Assembly (NCBI RefSeq): GCF_012273895.1
Contig: NC_052127.1
Span: 1,302,001-1,366,000 of the forward strand
Direction of reading: 5' to 3'
DNA length: 64,000 bases
Source: Zerene cesonia
Lineage: Eukaryota; Arthropoda; Insecta; Lepidoptera; Pieridae
In this document: positions 31,603 through 41,744 of the stretch, piece after piece
Layout: each line of letters begins with the position of its first letter
Position numbering within the stretch: position 1 is the stretch's first letter
Notes under the pieces: model-generated
The model's input: only the letters and a program-made list of their open reading frames with translations
Told to the model about the DNA's origin: nothing
Databases searched by the model: none
Program-made: the position numbers and the translations under genes

Positions 31603-32602
31603 NNNNNNNNNNNNNNNNNNNNNNNNNNNNNNNNNNNNNNNNNNNNNNNNNNNNNNNNNNNNNNNNNNNNNNNNNNNNNNNNNNNNNNNNNNNNNNNNNN
31701 NNNNNNNNNNNNNNNNNNNNNNNNNNNNNNNNNNNNNNNNNNNNNNNNNNNNNNNNNNNNNNNNNNNNNNNNNNNNNNNNNNNNNNNNNNNNNNNNNNNN
31801 NNNNNNNNNNNNNNNNNNNNNNNNNNNNNNNNNNNNNNNNNNNNNNNNNNNNNNNNNNNNNNNNNNNNNNNNNNNNNNNNNNNNNNNNNNNNNNNNNNNN
31901 NNNNNNNNNNNNNNNNNNNNNNNNNNNNNNNNNNNNNNNNNNNNNNNNNNNNNNNNNNNNNNNNNNNNNNNNNNNNNNNNNNNNNNNNNNNNNNNNNNNN
32001 NNNNNNNNNNNNNNNNNNNNNNNNNNNNNNNNNNNNNNNNNNNNNNNNNNNNNNNNNNNNNNNNNNNNNNNNNNNNNNNNNNNNNNNNNNNNNNNNNNNN
32101 NNNNNNNNNNNNNNNNNNNNNNNNNNNNNNNNNNNNNNNNNNNNNNNNNNNNNNNNNNNNNNNNNNNNNNNNNNNNNNNNNNNNNNNNNNNNNNNNNNNN
32201 NNNNNNNNNNNNNNNNNNNNNNNNNNNNNNNNNNNNNNNNNNNNNNNNNNNNNNNNNNNNNNNNNNNNNNNNNNNNNNNNNNNNNNNNNNNNNNNNNNNN
32301 NNNNNNNNNNNNNNNNNNNNNNNNNNNNNNNNNNNNNNNNNNNNNNNNNNNNNNNNNNNNNNNNNNNNNNNNNNNNNNNNNNNNNNNNNNNNNNNNNNNN
32401 NNNNNNNNNNNNNNNNNNNNNNNNNNNNNNNNNNNNNNNNNNNNNNNNNNNNNNNNNNNNNNNNNNNNNNNNNNNNNNNNNNNNNNNNNNNNNNNNNNNN
32501 NNNNNNNNNNNNNNNNNNNNNNNNNNNNNNNNNNNNNNNNNNNNNNNNNNNNNNNNNNNNNNNNNNNNNNNNNNNNNNNNNNNNNNNNNNNNNNNNNNNN
32601 NN
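31603..32602. other. Assembly gap, 1000 N
   Basis: Exactly 1000 N; the left edge lies inside a family S repeat. Confidence 0.99.
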
Positions 32603-32609
32603 GTCAAAA

Positions 32610-32660
32610 GAAGCTTCTACTATATTATATGCATTAGGAATTTTCCAGATTTCTCGTGAA
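32610..32660. promoter_or_regulatory. Heat-shock-element-like cluster
   Basis: GAAGCTTC dyad at 32610-32617, then GAA-tt-TTC-ca-GAt-tt-CTC-gt-GAA at 32638-32660: five alternating units in register with two mismatched bases. Confidence 0.4.
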
Positions 32661-32837
32661 ATATGCAGGAATCTGCGAAACTCTGTACTACTGGAGCACC
32701 CCTTTGATGTTCACCTTCTTTTGTTATTGACTTGAGTGCTTGTCCATATTTATAGACATGTCTTATCGCTTTATTTTATAGTCACTTTTGTAAAAAACTT
32801 AACTACCTTCACTTTATACGAAAGAAAGAAAGAATAA

Positions 32838-32975
32838 AAAAAAGGTGTGTGTGCGATTCACACACGATAGAAGTGAAACTTAAGTAAATCGACAAAAGAA
32901 TTAATAAAATAGTATGTATATTTCTGTCTCATTCTTTGCCGGCTTCGTTCTACACATTTTTGTATTTGTGTCTCT
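32838..32975 (-). repeat. Repeat T, reversed copy
   Basis: GTGTGCGATTCACACACGAT, GAAGTGAAACTTAAGTAAAT, ATTCTTTGCCGGCTTCG. Inverted partner of 17971-18125. Confidence 0.7.
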
Positions 32976-33195
32976 TACCTGTCGTTTTTCCGTTGCATCA
33001 GGTTTGAAATCACAACGATTCTAAAGAAGTTTCACTTCAAAAACATTTATTCGGCTACACATGAAAATAAAACAACACAATTAATACACAAAACACAATG
33101 AAATAAAGAAAAACTTAAGGAGACACAGTAGAGCCAAATGAGGTAGACACCACTGTAGTTGCAGTTTATCAATAACATACTATATTAAAGGGAGA

Positions 33196-33300
33196 CATCA
33201 GCTTTCAAAGCAAAAAGAATCGGCAAAATCGGTTCATCCAGTAAAAAGTTATGAGGTAACAAATCCAAAAAAAATACATTTTTTGAAAGCTGGTTCCTTC
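33196..33300 (-). repeat. Repeat I, partial
   Basis: AAAATCGGTTCATCCAGTAA, TTATGAGGTAACAAATCC. Confidence 0.5.
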
Positions 33301-33549
33301 CAGTCAACTACGGACATCACTTATGATTGCATACATTGGACTTTGAACATTACCTGTATGATATAAGATGCTAATTTGAATGGATATTTTATATTTTGTA
33401 CAACACCACTCGGATATTTATTTTACGAACATGTATGGTTTGTCAGAATTAGCAAAGAAGATGACAAAGTCAATTTGAAAAACCTTGAATGTTTTTAAGA
33501 ACTATATAATGTGGATCACTTTAGAACATTTAACATGCTATTGAATTGC

Positions 33550-33790
33550 TTTTTTTTATGTCATATCGGACAACTATGCTGGTGGTTGCCTGATGGTAAG
33601 CGATCACCACCACCCATGAACATTCGCAGCGGTAGTGCCTCAGCGATTGCGCTGCTCGCTTTTAAGGGCTATAGGATAAGGAAAGGATGGAAGAGCTGGA
33701 AAGAAGGAATGGACAGGGAAGGGTCAGGAAAAGGAAACGGGCTTCCAGACGTATTCTTAGGTGTATTATTAATCAATAAAAAAAAAACGT
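33550..33790 (+). repeat. SINE-like H, 5' two thirds
   Basis: TTTTTTTATGTCATATCGGAC ... CACCACCCATGAACATTCGC ... GGAAAAGGAAACGGGCTTCC then an A-run. Confidence 0.8.
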
Positions 33791-33994
33791 AAGAATCTTA
33801 TACTAGCAAAATAATACCTTTGTTACAAGTCGGTCAAACCTAAATCGTGACTATACATACCTATTCTCGCAAATCAAATAACCTTTCATTCAATTTTAAG
33901 CAAAGTAAGAGTCGATATGGGTCCGATTCAATTTTCAATAATTACATTTAGATTGAGTTACAATTTCAACTTAATGCCGTTGGATTTTAGGTCC

Positions 33995-34130
33995 ATTTTT
34001 GTTTTTCTCTCTGGGATCTGTAGTGGAGCTGTCGCAATTGACCGCAGGTCATGCAAGTGGGGCTAGTTACAACCTAGGTTCAATTCAAGTCTTGGTTGGA
34101 ATATTTTGTTGGATTCCATATTCAAACTTT
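33995..34130 (+). repeat. Possible old tRNA-derived SINE
   Basis: GACCGCAGGTCATGCAAGTG and CCTAGGTTCAATTCAAGTC resemble a degraded tRNA-like head (GGTTCAATTC near box B). No second copy in the window. Confidence 0.25.
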
Positions 34131-34212
34131 ATCTATTCAGATACTGCGATCTAGAAACTTCGTCTACACTTCTAATGAATACGCTCTCAATTTAATTTTC
34201 ATTGATATATAT

Positions 34213-34360
34213 ATAATTGGCTGACGCAAACGCTGTTCTGCCTGACTTTTATCATTTAGGTGTATGAATAATAGACGTTGGCCTACTCAGTTCTACCCGA
34301 TATGAATAAAAAATTTCACCAAAATCGGTCCAGTCGCTTCGGAGGAGTACATATATAGAG
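34213..34360 (-). repeat. Helitron-like family J
   Basis: TGGCTGACGCAAACGCTGTTC, AATAGACGTTGGCCTACTCAG, AAAATCGGTCCAGTCGCTTC. Confidence 0.65.
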
Positions 34361-34511
34361 ATAATATTTACATTTATTTGGCTTTTAAAAGTACTTATAC
34401 GCCACGCAGCGCTGAAATCACAAACAACTTTTTATAATTTATCCTTATGATACAGATATTAAATATGTAAGTACCTTGAGAAGGGGTGTGTGTATGATAT
34501 TATAGTAGTTT

Positions 34512-34654
34512 ATAATAACTAATATTATAAATGCGAAAGTTTGTAAGGATGTGTGTATGATTTCACGCGAAAACTACTGAACCGATTGCAATGAAATTTG
34601 GTACGTAGACATCTGGACAACTGGAATAACATATAGGCAACTTTTTATCCCGAA
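34512..34654 (+). repeat. Helitron-like family A, 3'-truncated, fused to SINE Q
   Basis: AACTAATATTATAAATGCG to CAACTTTTTATCCCGA; then GACGTCGAATCCCGCCTCG of SINE Q replaces the hairpin end. Confidence 0.8.
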
Positions 34655-34725
34655 AGATGCGACGTCGAATCCCGCCTCGTGATAATTTTTTTTTTTATTC
34701 ATTCAAATTTCTCATTTATAAAGCA
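34655..34725 (+). repeat. SINE Q, T-arm to tail
   Basis: TCGAATCCCGCCTCGTGATA then a T-run, the same order as the reverse of 30270-30372. Confidence 0.65.
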
Positions 34726-34964
34726 TTTTAATGCTATAAAACTAACAATTAAATACATAAATCCATCCATACTTAGATCTTTCACGTTTATAATATTAGT
34801 AGGATATAGGTACAAGTTATTTCTTAGAGTATACTTCCTTCTATAAATTCTTACTTCTAAGTGATACTTTAACTTCTATAATTAAAGTTAGATTCAGTCC
34901 CACTCCATAAAGAATACTTTACAAAATAAGACAAGCTATCCTCATGAACTTTTCTAGTGTTTTT

Positions 34965-35125
34965 AGGGTTCCGTAACCAAAGGATAAGCGGGATCCTATT
35001 GTTAAGACCCGTCTGTCTGTCTGTCATTCTGGCTGACACCAGTCTGTATCTAATGAACCGTGATAGCTAGACAGTAGAAATTTTCAAAGACGGTGCATTT
35101 CTATTGCCGCTAAATAGTAATATGA
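34965..35125 (+). repeat. Repeat M
   Basis: AGGGTTCCGTAACCAAAGGA, (CTGT)n near 35009-35023, GTGATAGCTAGACAGTAG, TGCATTTCTATTGCCGC. Confidence 0.6.
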
Positions 35126-35229
35126 ATTAGATTCTTATTTCAACTACATAGTAAACCTATCATACAAAATTCGAGCAAAAAACTTTATTTATAAAACTTT
35201 ATAAAAATCTCAGATATTTTTAAAGAAAA

Positions 35230-35320
35230 GAAAAATTTTTATGACAAGGCGGGGTTCGAACCCGCATTGCTTTTCTAAACCGTAGCAAAACGCTATAAAA
35301 CAAAACATTAAATTCATAAA
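35230..35320 (-). repeat. SINE Q, partial
   Basis: GACAAGGCGGGGTTCGAACC and AAACCGTAGCAAAACGC. Confidence 0.65.
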
Positions 35321-35329
35321 AATTTGTTC

Positions 35330-36420
35330 CTTATTACAAGAGTAAAAATTCTATTAATAAACGTTATTTACAGTTTAAAAAATGCCGTGATTTAGGACAA
35401 GGCATTTTCAATTTATAAATCGATACAGATAAAAAATTCCGTGTGTTTCTTAAATATAATATAAGTGAATTCAATTAAGCGAAAATAATTTAAATGACGC
35501 CCATATATCTCAACGCATTACAGATAAAAATAATTACGTGAAACCATTTTATGATTTCGTTTTGGCGGGAATCCAATATACGGTTATGGAGATAACTCTA
35601 CAGATAAAAAATATTAATTTATAATGTTATATTTTAATTGTTAATTTCAACAATACTACCAATTAATGTGACTTTTTATAAATTAATTGCATCGGGCAAA
35701 ATATTCATTTCTTAAATCAGGTTCTTAATGTACTAAGTACCTATATACTTTGATAGCCCATTTTGAATTTTATTGAATACTAAATAAAGTACAATACTAA
35801 GTAGCCACATGACTAGCTATATAAATTTATTTTAGTAACTTTTTAAATTCCATTTTGTTGTTGATGGTAAATATTTTAAACACAATTATAAGCTCGATCA
35901 TATTTAATACTTACACACGGGAGAAACCAACTTTCAATTAAAAATAGAATTATCAAAAATGGTTTCCATGTTGAAAGTTACTGAAGCTAACAAATACAGA
36001 ATTTCCATTCGGGTTACAGCTAGGAAAAACTTACGCACAATTTTTATCTTAGCAACCCCACTTCTAACCTGAACCCTATAACCACAATCGACTTTCACTA
36101 ACAAAATTTCTTTATTGTATTTTCTAGTTAATTTATGATAAGAACGGAATATGAAATTCTTATTTATTCCACGCCTACTTACACATTTTGAATATTAGCC
36201 GAAAACCTCATAAGTCACGTTTTGTGCGTGCCTAATGATTTAATTACGCACGAACGGTAACTCATACTACTACATTTTATGTTTAGTCTGTGGTTGCTTT
36301 TTATTTATATACTAGCTGCATGCCTCGGCTCCGCCCGGGCAACCGTTTGTCGTAATTGAAATAATAAAACTAAATATGACATCAAAAATATAAGAAATAT
36401 AGCTTTTTACACACTTTTAT
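35330..36420. other. Repeat-poor unique stretch
   Basis: No family member apart from a decayed hairpin near 36310 (CTAGCTGCATGCCTCGGC). No coding exon found. Confidence 0.4.
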
Positions 36421-36425
36421 AAACG

Positions 36426-36600
36426 AAAGTTGACCGCTTCCTTGGTATAGTGGTTAACGCGTGAGTGTACAGAGGAGTCCTGGGTTCGAATCCCGGTGGG
36501 GACTCTAATGGCAGGATACAGAAGGCTGATCACCTACTTGTCCATAAAGAAAATGTTTCAGTGAAACAGATGAATATCATCTGCCTTGTATTTATGAGAT
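36426..36600 (+). repeat. tRNA-headed SINE G, well preserved head
   Basis: Box A TGGTATAGTGG and perfect box B GGTTCGAATCC. The tail GCAGGATACAGAAGGCTGAT to ATCATCTGCC. Resembles an Asp/Glu/Val-type tRNA head, but the acceptor does not pair fully. Confidence 0.85.
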
Positions 36601-36604
36601 AATG

Positions 36605-37600
36605 GCTAAAACAAAAATTAATATTAAGTTTTATTAAAAACAATTATATTACGAAATAACTCGTTCATTCGATAAGTCTACAGTTAAGTTTTATCTCAAG
36701 AAAAAACCCGCATTAAATCACGTCTCAATAGCCGTAATCTTCCCAATTGATTTATTTCACAATGCCCTCGTATTATTGCTTTTAAAGGCATTTTATTGGA
36801 AAAAGATTATTATTTCAACATTAACAAAATGGCTGTTTATTCAACACTCGACAGTGTACAATATTATTATTTGCAAGTCTATTTTTTTAAGGTCACATTT
36901 TCCTATAAAGTTTGCCATTTTTTTAATGAAGTTGAGAGTTGGCGAAAATGACTGATTTAATATTGAAATCAATTGTTCCATAAGCTAAGAATTTTAAAAC
37001 GTTGCGAATGTTAATTTTAACGAATTTCACCAAAGAATTCTGGAAGGAAATTTAAGTTGTTTAATCGAGAAATACGATAAGTGTGTGTGGGTACTTCTAG
37101 AAAGTTCTACAAGTTAAAACTAAATTAAGAACGAGTAATATTGCGCATTGAAGAATTTATTTTTCACCTTATAAAAGTTTATGTAACAATTTGTTATGAA
37201 TACCAGCTGATAGATAGGACATAAGCGCTTTATATTTTTTGAGCAAAAATAGGAAAAAAAACGTCGCAACTAAACGGTATCTACCAATAAAATAATTAAG
37301 TGAAACTGTTTGTAATTCGTTATGAAATATTTCCCAATATAGGTACAAATTTAGTTAGCAAAACTGTTTTTCTTATTTTTTGTTCAAGCAACCTGAATTT
37401 TACTTATAATAAGAATTAAGAGCACTGAATTAATTGCTTGATACTCAGAAAACTCCGACAAAAATTAATCTAAGCATATTTCCATGTAAGCGTCGAAACT
37501 ACCAACACTGATTCATCATTCCGGCATAAACTTTATACAATGGTTCACTTTTTGTAATTCAACGCCCTATCAATCATAGTCCGCAAATTTTGCATCTGTA
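36605..37600. other. Repeat-free upstream region of the 37.6 kb promoter candidate
   Basis: AT-rich unique DNA with no recognised element; contains an HSE-like array at 37095. Confidence 0.45.
37095..37112. promoter_or_regulatory. Heat-shock-element-like array
   Basis: TTCTAGAAAGTTCTACAA reads TTC-ta-GAA-ag-TTC-ta-CAA: three perfect units and one with a single mismatch. It is about 500-600 bp upstream of the likely start region at 37.6-37.7 kb. Confidence 0.4.
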
Positions 37601-37602
37601 AT

Positions 37603-37735
37603 TCAGTAAGCCGTTTAATCTGTAGCCGTTTCTGGCGCGAACGAGCGCGGGAAAACAGTTCTAAGCGTCGTGCGGTTGGTAGCGCATGGCTGATAGTTGC
37701 TCAGAATCGCGCGCTGTTTCCCCGTTCGAATTTCG
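37603..37735 (+). promoter_or_regulatory. CpG-rich core promoter candidate
   Basis: A local burst of CG dinucleotides (GGCGCGAACGAGCGCGGG, AAGCGTCGTGCGG, ATCGCGCGC) within AT-rich DNA. Initiator-like TCAGT is at 37603 and TCAGA at 37701; no TATA box is obvious. The 15-bp dyad GTTCGAATTTCGAAC spans 37724-37738. Which initiator is used cannot be decided here. Confidence 0.5.
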
Positions 37736-37873
37736 AACATTATTCGACAAAAAAGTTTAGTTTTTCTATAGACGAAATTGTGCTGTTTAAATTGTGTTTT
37801 TTTTTATAAAGTGCCAATGATAATTTGTGCAGTGTGAAGTTAAAAAAAGTTTTGAACATTTTCAACGCAACGG
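37701..37873 (+). other. Candidate non-coding first exon with splice donor
   Basis: The CpG-rich block turns into an AT-richer leader typical of insect 5' UTRs and ends in CGG|GTAAGTT, a near-consensus donor with the intron starting at 37874. If the start lies upstream, a 24-codon reading frame (ATG 37686, stop 37758-37760, good context GCGCATGG) and a six-codon one (ATG 37817) would be upstream ORFs. No downstream coding exon was recognised to 64 kb, so a very long first intron or a non-coding gene is implied. Confidence 0.45.
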
Positions 37874-38350
37874 GTAAGTTCGCGAATACATATTTTTCTA
37901 TGAAATGTTGTGTATTTGTGGTAGGAAATAAAAAAAATGATTTAAAAGTACATTAGTAAATACCAAACATTAATCTAAATAGCTATAATATTAAAGTAAA
38001 TAGATTGACTTATAGTTTTAAAAGACTGAAGTAATATTTCTAAGACTATTCTGAAAAGAAGCATCGAAAGTAACTATAAATATAGTTTTCATATTGTCCG
38101 TCCTATGAAGAAATAAAAAATGAAATGGTGTCGTTCATTCGTTTTACAAAAACATAATACTATGAAAACGGAAAGCTGTAACAAAATTACTCCCAGATAT
38201 TTGTTTTAATTTTAAGTGCATTAAAAGTTTTTTATGACTTCTTAATAACTATTATAGGGAATGTATAATAATGTCGGATACAACTTAAATTCTCAATAAT
38301 TTAAATTTAAAGGAAGTCGTATTATTTCAATGTAAAAACATTTATTGGTA
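37874..38350. other. Candidate first-intron start, unique
   Basis: No recognised element; AT-rich. Confidence 0.35.
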
Positions 38351-38351
38351 T

Positions 38352-38547
38352 ACTAGCTTTTGTGCGTGGCTTCGCACGCGTTAAATTCGGAGTAGATTAA
38401 TAGATGTTATTATACATACAAACCTTCCTCTTGAATCACTCTATCTATTAAAAAAAACCCATGAAAATCCGTAGCGTTGTTTTAAAGATTTAACCATACA
38501 TAGGTACATAGGGACAGAGAATGTGACTTTGTTTTATACTATGTAGA
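38352..38547 (-). repeat. Helitron-like family C, full length
   Basis: ACTAGCTTTTGTGCGTGGC to TTTGTTTTATACTATGTAG. Confidence 0.85.
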
Positions 38548-38943
38548 TTATTCAAAATAAATTACAATTATAACTGTAATTTACTGTAATAACATAACAC
38601 ACTCTGAGAAGATTTTATTATACTCGAATTATATATTTTATTATTTAAATACTTTAATGTTATTAAATAGAAATCTTTTCTAGAACACAATAAAATATCT
38701 ATTTCGAATCCCTAATACTAAACGTATTTATATAACGTATATATATTTATATATATGTATTAATGTAATGTATATATATTTTTCAATATTTGAACCAATA
38801 ATTTAATATTCAACATTTTTATTCATCATGTTTTTTTCAAGTCGGGCAAAATGGAAGCTTCACTTAATTAAGCAATCGTGATTTTGACTCGCCAAATAAA
38901 CCACGCGTGTAATTGAAGTGATTTCTGATAACACGAGGAATTG

Positions 38944-38956
38944 GAATATTCTAGAC
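38944..38956. promoter_or_regulatory. Weak heat-shock-element array
   Basis: GAATATTCTAGAC reads GAA-ta-TTC-ta-GAc: two perfect units and one mismatch; alone it is weak. Confidence 0.25.
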
Positions 38957-39146
38957 CTTTATATGACACACCCATGTGTAGATAATTAGAATGTTTAGGT
39001 CATGGGACATATTGGAAGTCTGTTTGCCTAGTTTCTAAATTGAAAACATAATCTAGGATATGGTGCAGGCTTTTATAAAAAAATCGTTATAGCGAAAGTT
39101 TAATTCTCATGTTCCTGATGTTTTAAAATAAACTGCTAGTTAAATC

Positions 39147-39310
39147 ACTACATTGTATAAAAAAAAAACCTTTTCTGTGTTTGCTTAAATCTTTAAAACT
39201 ACGCAACAGATTTTGATGGGGTCTTTTTTAATTGATAGAGAGGTTCAAGAGGAAGGTTTTACGTAGAACATCTATTAATCTACGCCAAATTTAATTCGTG
39301 CGAATCCGCG
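39147..39310 (+). repeat. Helitron-like family C
   Basis: A then TCACTACATTGTATAAAA; CTACGCAACAGATTTTGATG; decayed end GTGCGAATCCGCGGTATAA. Confidence 0.75.
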
Positions 39311-39319
39311 GTATAACAC

Positions 39320-40095
39320 AATTCATATTTCAAATAATGTGATAAAAGTTTAATGCTTAATGTTATGTAAAAATGGGAAGTATCTAAGAATAGTAATCTT
39401 AAATAGTAATAATATATAGCAAGATGGACAACCATGGAATGTTATCGCTTAAGAACCACAGAATAGTTCCTTCTATTCTTTTTTCAAGTGATGTTCTAAA
39501 AACGAACGAGGTTCTCAATTCGAATATTATATTTCTTTTTTCGTTATAAAAAATATATAGTAACCGAGGCAGCGTGGACTATAGAAAAGGACAGATATTT
39601 TATCTATCATAAGATTCATCATAAGATTCTTAACTAGGACTGAATGACCTTAAATAAAACTTCGAATCAAATAATAGGAATCACGTCAGTCGACTGCAAA
39701 CCCTCGTTAGTACGTTAGTAGAGTTATCGAGTAGCAAAACAACATAAAAAAACCGCCTTCGTTTTTTAAGAAATGGTAATAAAAGACAAGTATCCGTATG
39801 ACAATGGCATGAATAAAATAACGCGGGAATATTAGAACTGTCAAAATGTCAATTCCTTTGTGCATGGAGGCTTCTATAGAAAAGGGCTGCGGTGAGACGC
39901 CGTCCTGTGTCAATTTGGTTTCATTTCCATTGTATTTTATAGATTAAAAATATTCGTTTGTGTTATGAGTTTAGTTCATTTTTCCTGTTATGTATTTATT
40001 TATCGTTACTAGATTCGCAACGATAATTTTAAGTACAACTATTTATTTATAAGCACTTAATACACGCCTGTGTTTCACCTAAAAAGGACATATGA
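39320..40095. other. Intergenic/intronic, no recognised element
   Basis: A 68-codon minus-strand open stretch at 39707-39913 has no protein-like pattern. Nothing supported. Confidence 0.35.
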
Positions 40096-40099
40096 TTTC

Positions 40100-40175
40100 G
40101 AGGTATGAAGAATATATGTTGGCCGATTCTCAGATCTACCCGACATGCACACAAGAGCAACAAACATACATCGAT
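40100..40175 (-). repeat. Helitron-like family J, fragment
   Basis: ATATATGTTGGCCGATTCTC, ATCTACCCGACATGCACAC. Confidence 0.45.
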
Positions 40176-40195
40176 TTGCCCTTGCTTTACTTAAA

Positions 40196-40362
40196 ATCTA
40201 TAGTAATATTATAAAGCTGAAGAGTTTGTTGGTTTCAACGCACTAATCTCAGAAACTACTGGTCCGATTTGAAAAATTCTTTCAGTGTTAGATAGCCCAT
40301 TTATTGAGGAAGGCTATAGGCTATATATGTACTACGGGCGAAGCTGGGGCGGACTGCTATTG
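40196..40362 (+). repeat. Helitron-like family D, full length
   Basis: AGTAATATTATAAAGCTGAAG to GGCGAAGCTGGGGCGGACTG then CTATT (CTAGT decayed). Confidence 0.8.
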
Positions 40363-40839
40363 AGTTATACAGATCGTACCCGACTTTAATAAAGGCATTG
40401 TCTTAATCATAAACAATGTTAAACGCAATCTTTATGAATTTAACACAGCAAAATAAATAAAGTACTAAGATGTTAAAACACTGAAAATATGCAAAATAAA
40501 ATGAACCCTTCCGAGCTCCCGTTTCGCGAGCTTTAAATTATTTTCAATTAATTAAATATTTAGCGAGATATAATCATTTTAATAATATGCAGTAATTTCG
40601 ATCTATATTTAAACAAAATTTATAGTGATCACCATTCCGTTATCTGAGAATAAGACTGAGAATGTGATATATATTAATTAATAATTAAAGAAATGTAATT
40701 TTGAAAGACATTAAAACGACCAGCAGTGTAGTGAAAATGAAAAATTCTTCATTATTTTTACGTCTCGTCATACGAGTATTTAAAGATCAAAGAACAACGT
40801 ATGTCAAACGATTATAATGGCTGGTAACTTTCTTTTCCA

Positions 40840-41005
40840 CCGACTCCAAAAAAGAAAGATTATAAGTTGGATTTTAAGTATAAAAACCCAATACACCTTA
40901 CTGGGTGAACCGATTTTTATGATTTGTTTTTTACGTTTTAGAGCTGGTGTCTTCCATATAATCCCATTTTAATCTAGTTCCGACAATTTGAAGGCAGTTT
41001 GGTTT
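40840..41005 (+). repeat. Repeat I
   Basis: CACCGACTCCAAAAAAGAAAG, CTGGGTGAACCGATTTTTAT, AGCTGGTGTCTTCCATATA, CTAGTTCCGACAATTTGAAG. Confidence 0.7.
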
Positions 41006-41213
41006 TATGTTAAGAAATAATTATTTTAATATTTTCTCTAATTGATAAATACCACCTATCCAGTCATTATCAGTATTCAGTTAGTATCTATTCAGAAAAT
41101 CCGTAACCGAAGCGAAGGTAAAGAGATTGATTAGACTATAACCACAATTTAGGCTAACATTTCACTAGAAAATTCCTTGTTAGTAGTGGCCAATCATGTG
41201 ACATAAACTCAGC

Positions 41214-41253
41214 ATGTTAGGTATGCTATGATATGTGATAGCATACCTAACAT
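41214..41253. repeat. Perfect 16-bp inverted repeat, 8-base loop
   Basis: ATGTTAGGTATGCTAT, loop GATATGTG, then ATAGCATACCTAACAT. Near-duplicates of GTGACATAAACTC and GTCACATAAACAC lie on the two sides. Confidence 0.9.
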
Positions 41254-41559
41254 CTGTCACATAAACACGTTTTATTAGTACTCGACATATTTACAGATGG
41301 CCCCAAATAAATGTCCACCGACTGGCCGTAAAGTTATCATTAATATGTCATTAATGTATAAATACTTCTGGTAACGTGAAGTTATATCTGTGGACAGCAT
41401 TTCAAGTATTCTGTGTGGCTAATTTTAGTATATACTCATTGCTCTTTAGAAACGCATATAGAAATCGTATCGCACTTCTCACTCCTTCACTATTCCCATA
41501 TGCATCATTTCTTTATCCCCTTTGTCCTTTGCTGGCAACACATTTGCACATCATGTCTG

Positions 41560-41618
41560 CAAATGTTCGTGGGCGGCGGTAGATGCTTACCATCAAACGT
41601 GCCAGTTGCCCACTGTAA
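41560..41618 (-). repeat. SINE-like H, 5' fragment
   Basis: AATGTTCGTGGGCGGCGGTAG, CTTACCATCAAACGTGCCAG, TTGCCCACTG. Confidence 0.65.
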
Positions 41619-41744
41619 TCCTACTAATGTTATAAATGCGAAAGTTTGTAAGGATGTGTGTGTTTATTGCTCTTTCACGCAAAAACTACTGAATCGATTG
41701 CAATGAAATTTGGTACGTAGCTAGCTGGACAACTGGAATAACAT
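41619..41744 (+). repeat. Helitron-like family A, cut by gap
   Basis: A then TCCTACTAATGTTATAAATG up to AACTGGAATAACAT, where the gap begins. Confidence 0.88.

Noticed and set aside
34501..34655. Long terminal repeat of a retrovirus-like element
   Set aside because: No TG..CA ends, primer-binding site or polypurine tract; it is a truncated family A copy.
36426..36500. Functional tRNA gene (Asp/Glu-like)
   Set aside because: Good A and B boxes, but poor acceptor pairing and a SINE G tail repeated at three or more other sites.
37817..37837. Start of the main protein in the 37.7 kb exon
   Set aside because: This ATG reaches a stop after six codons.
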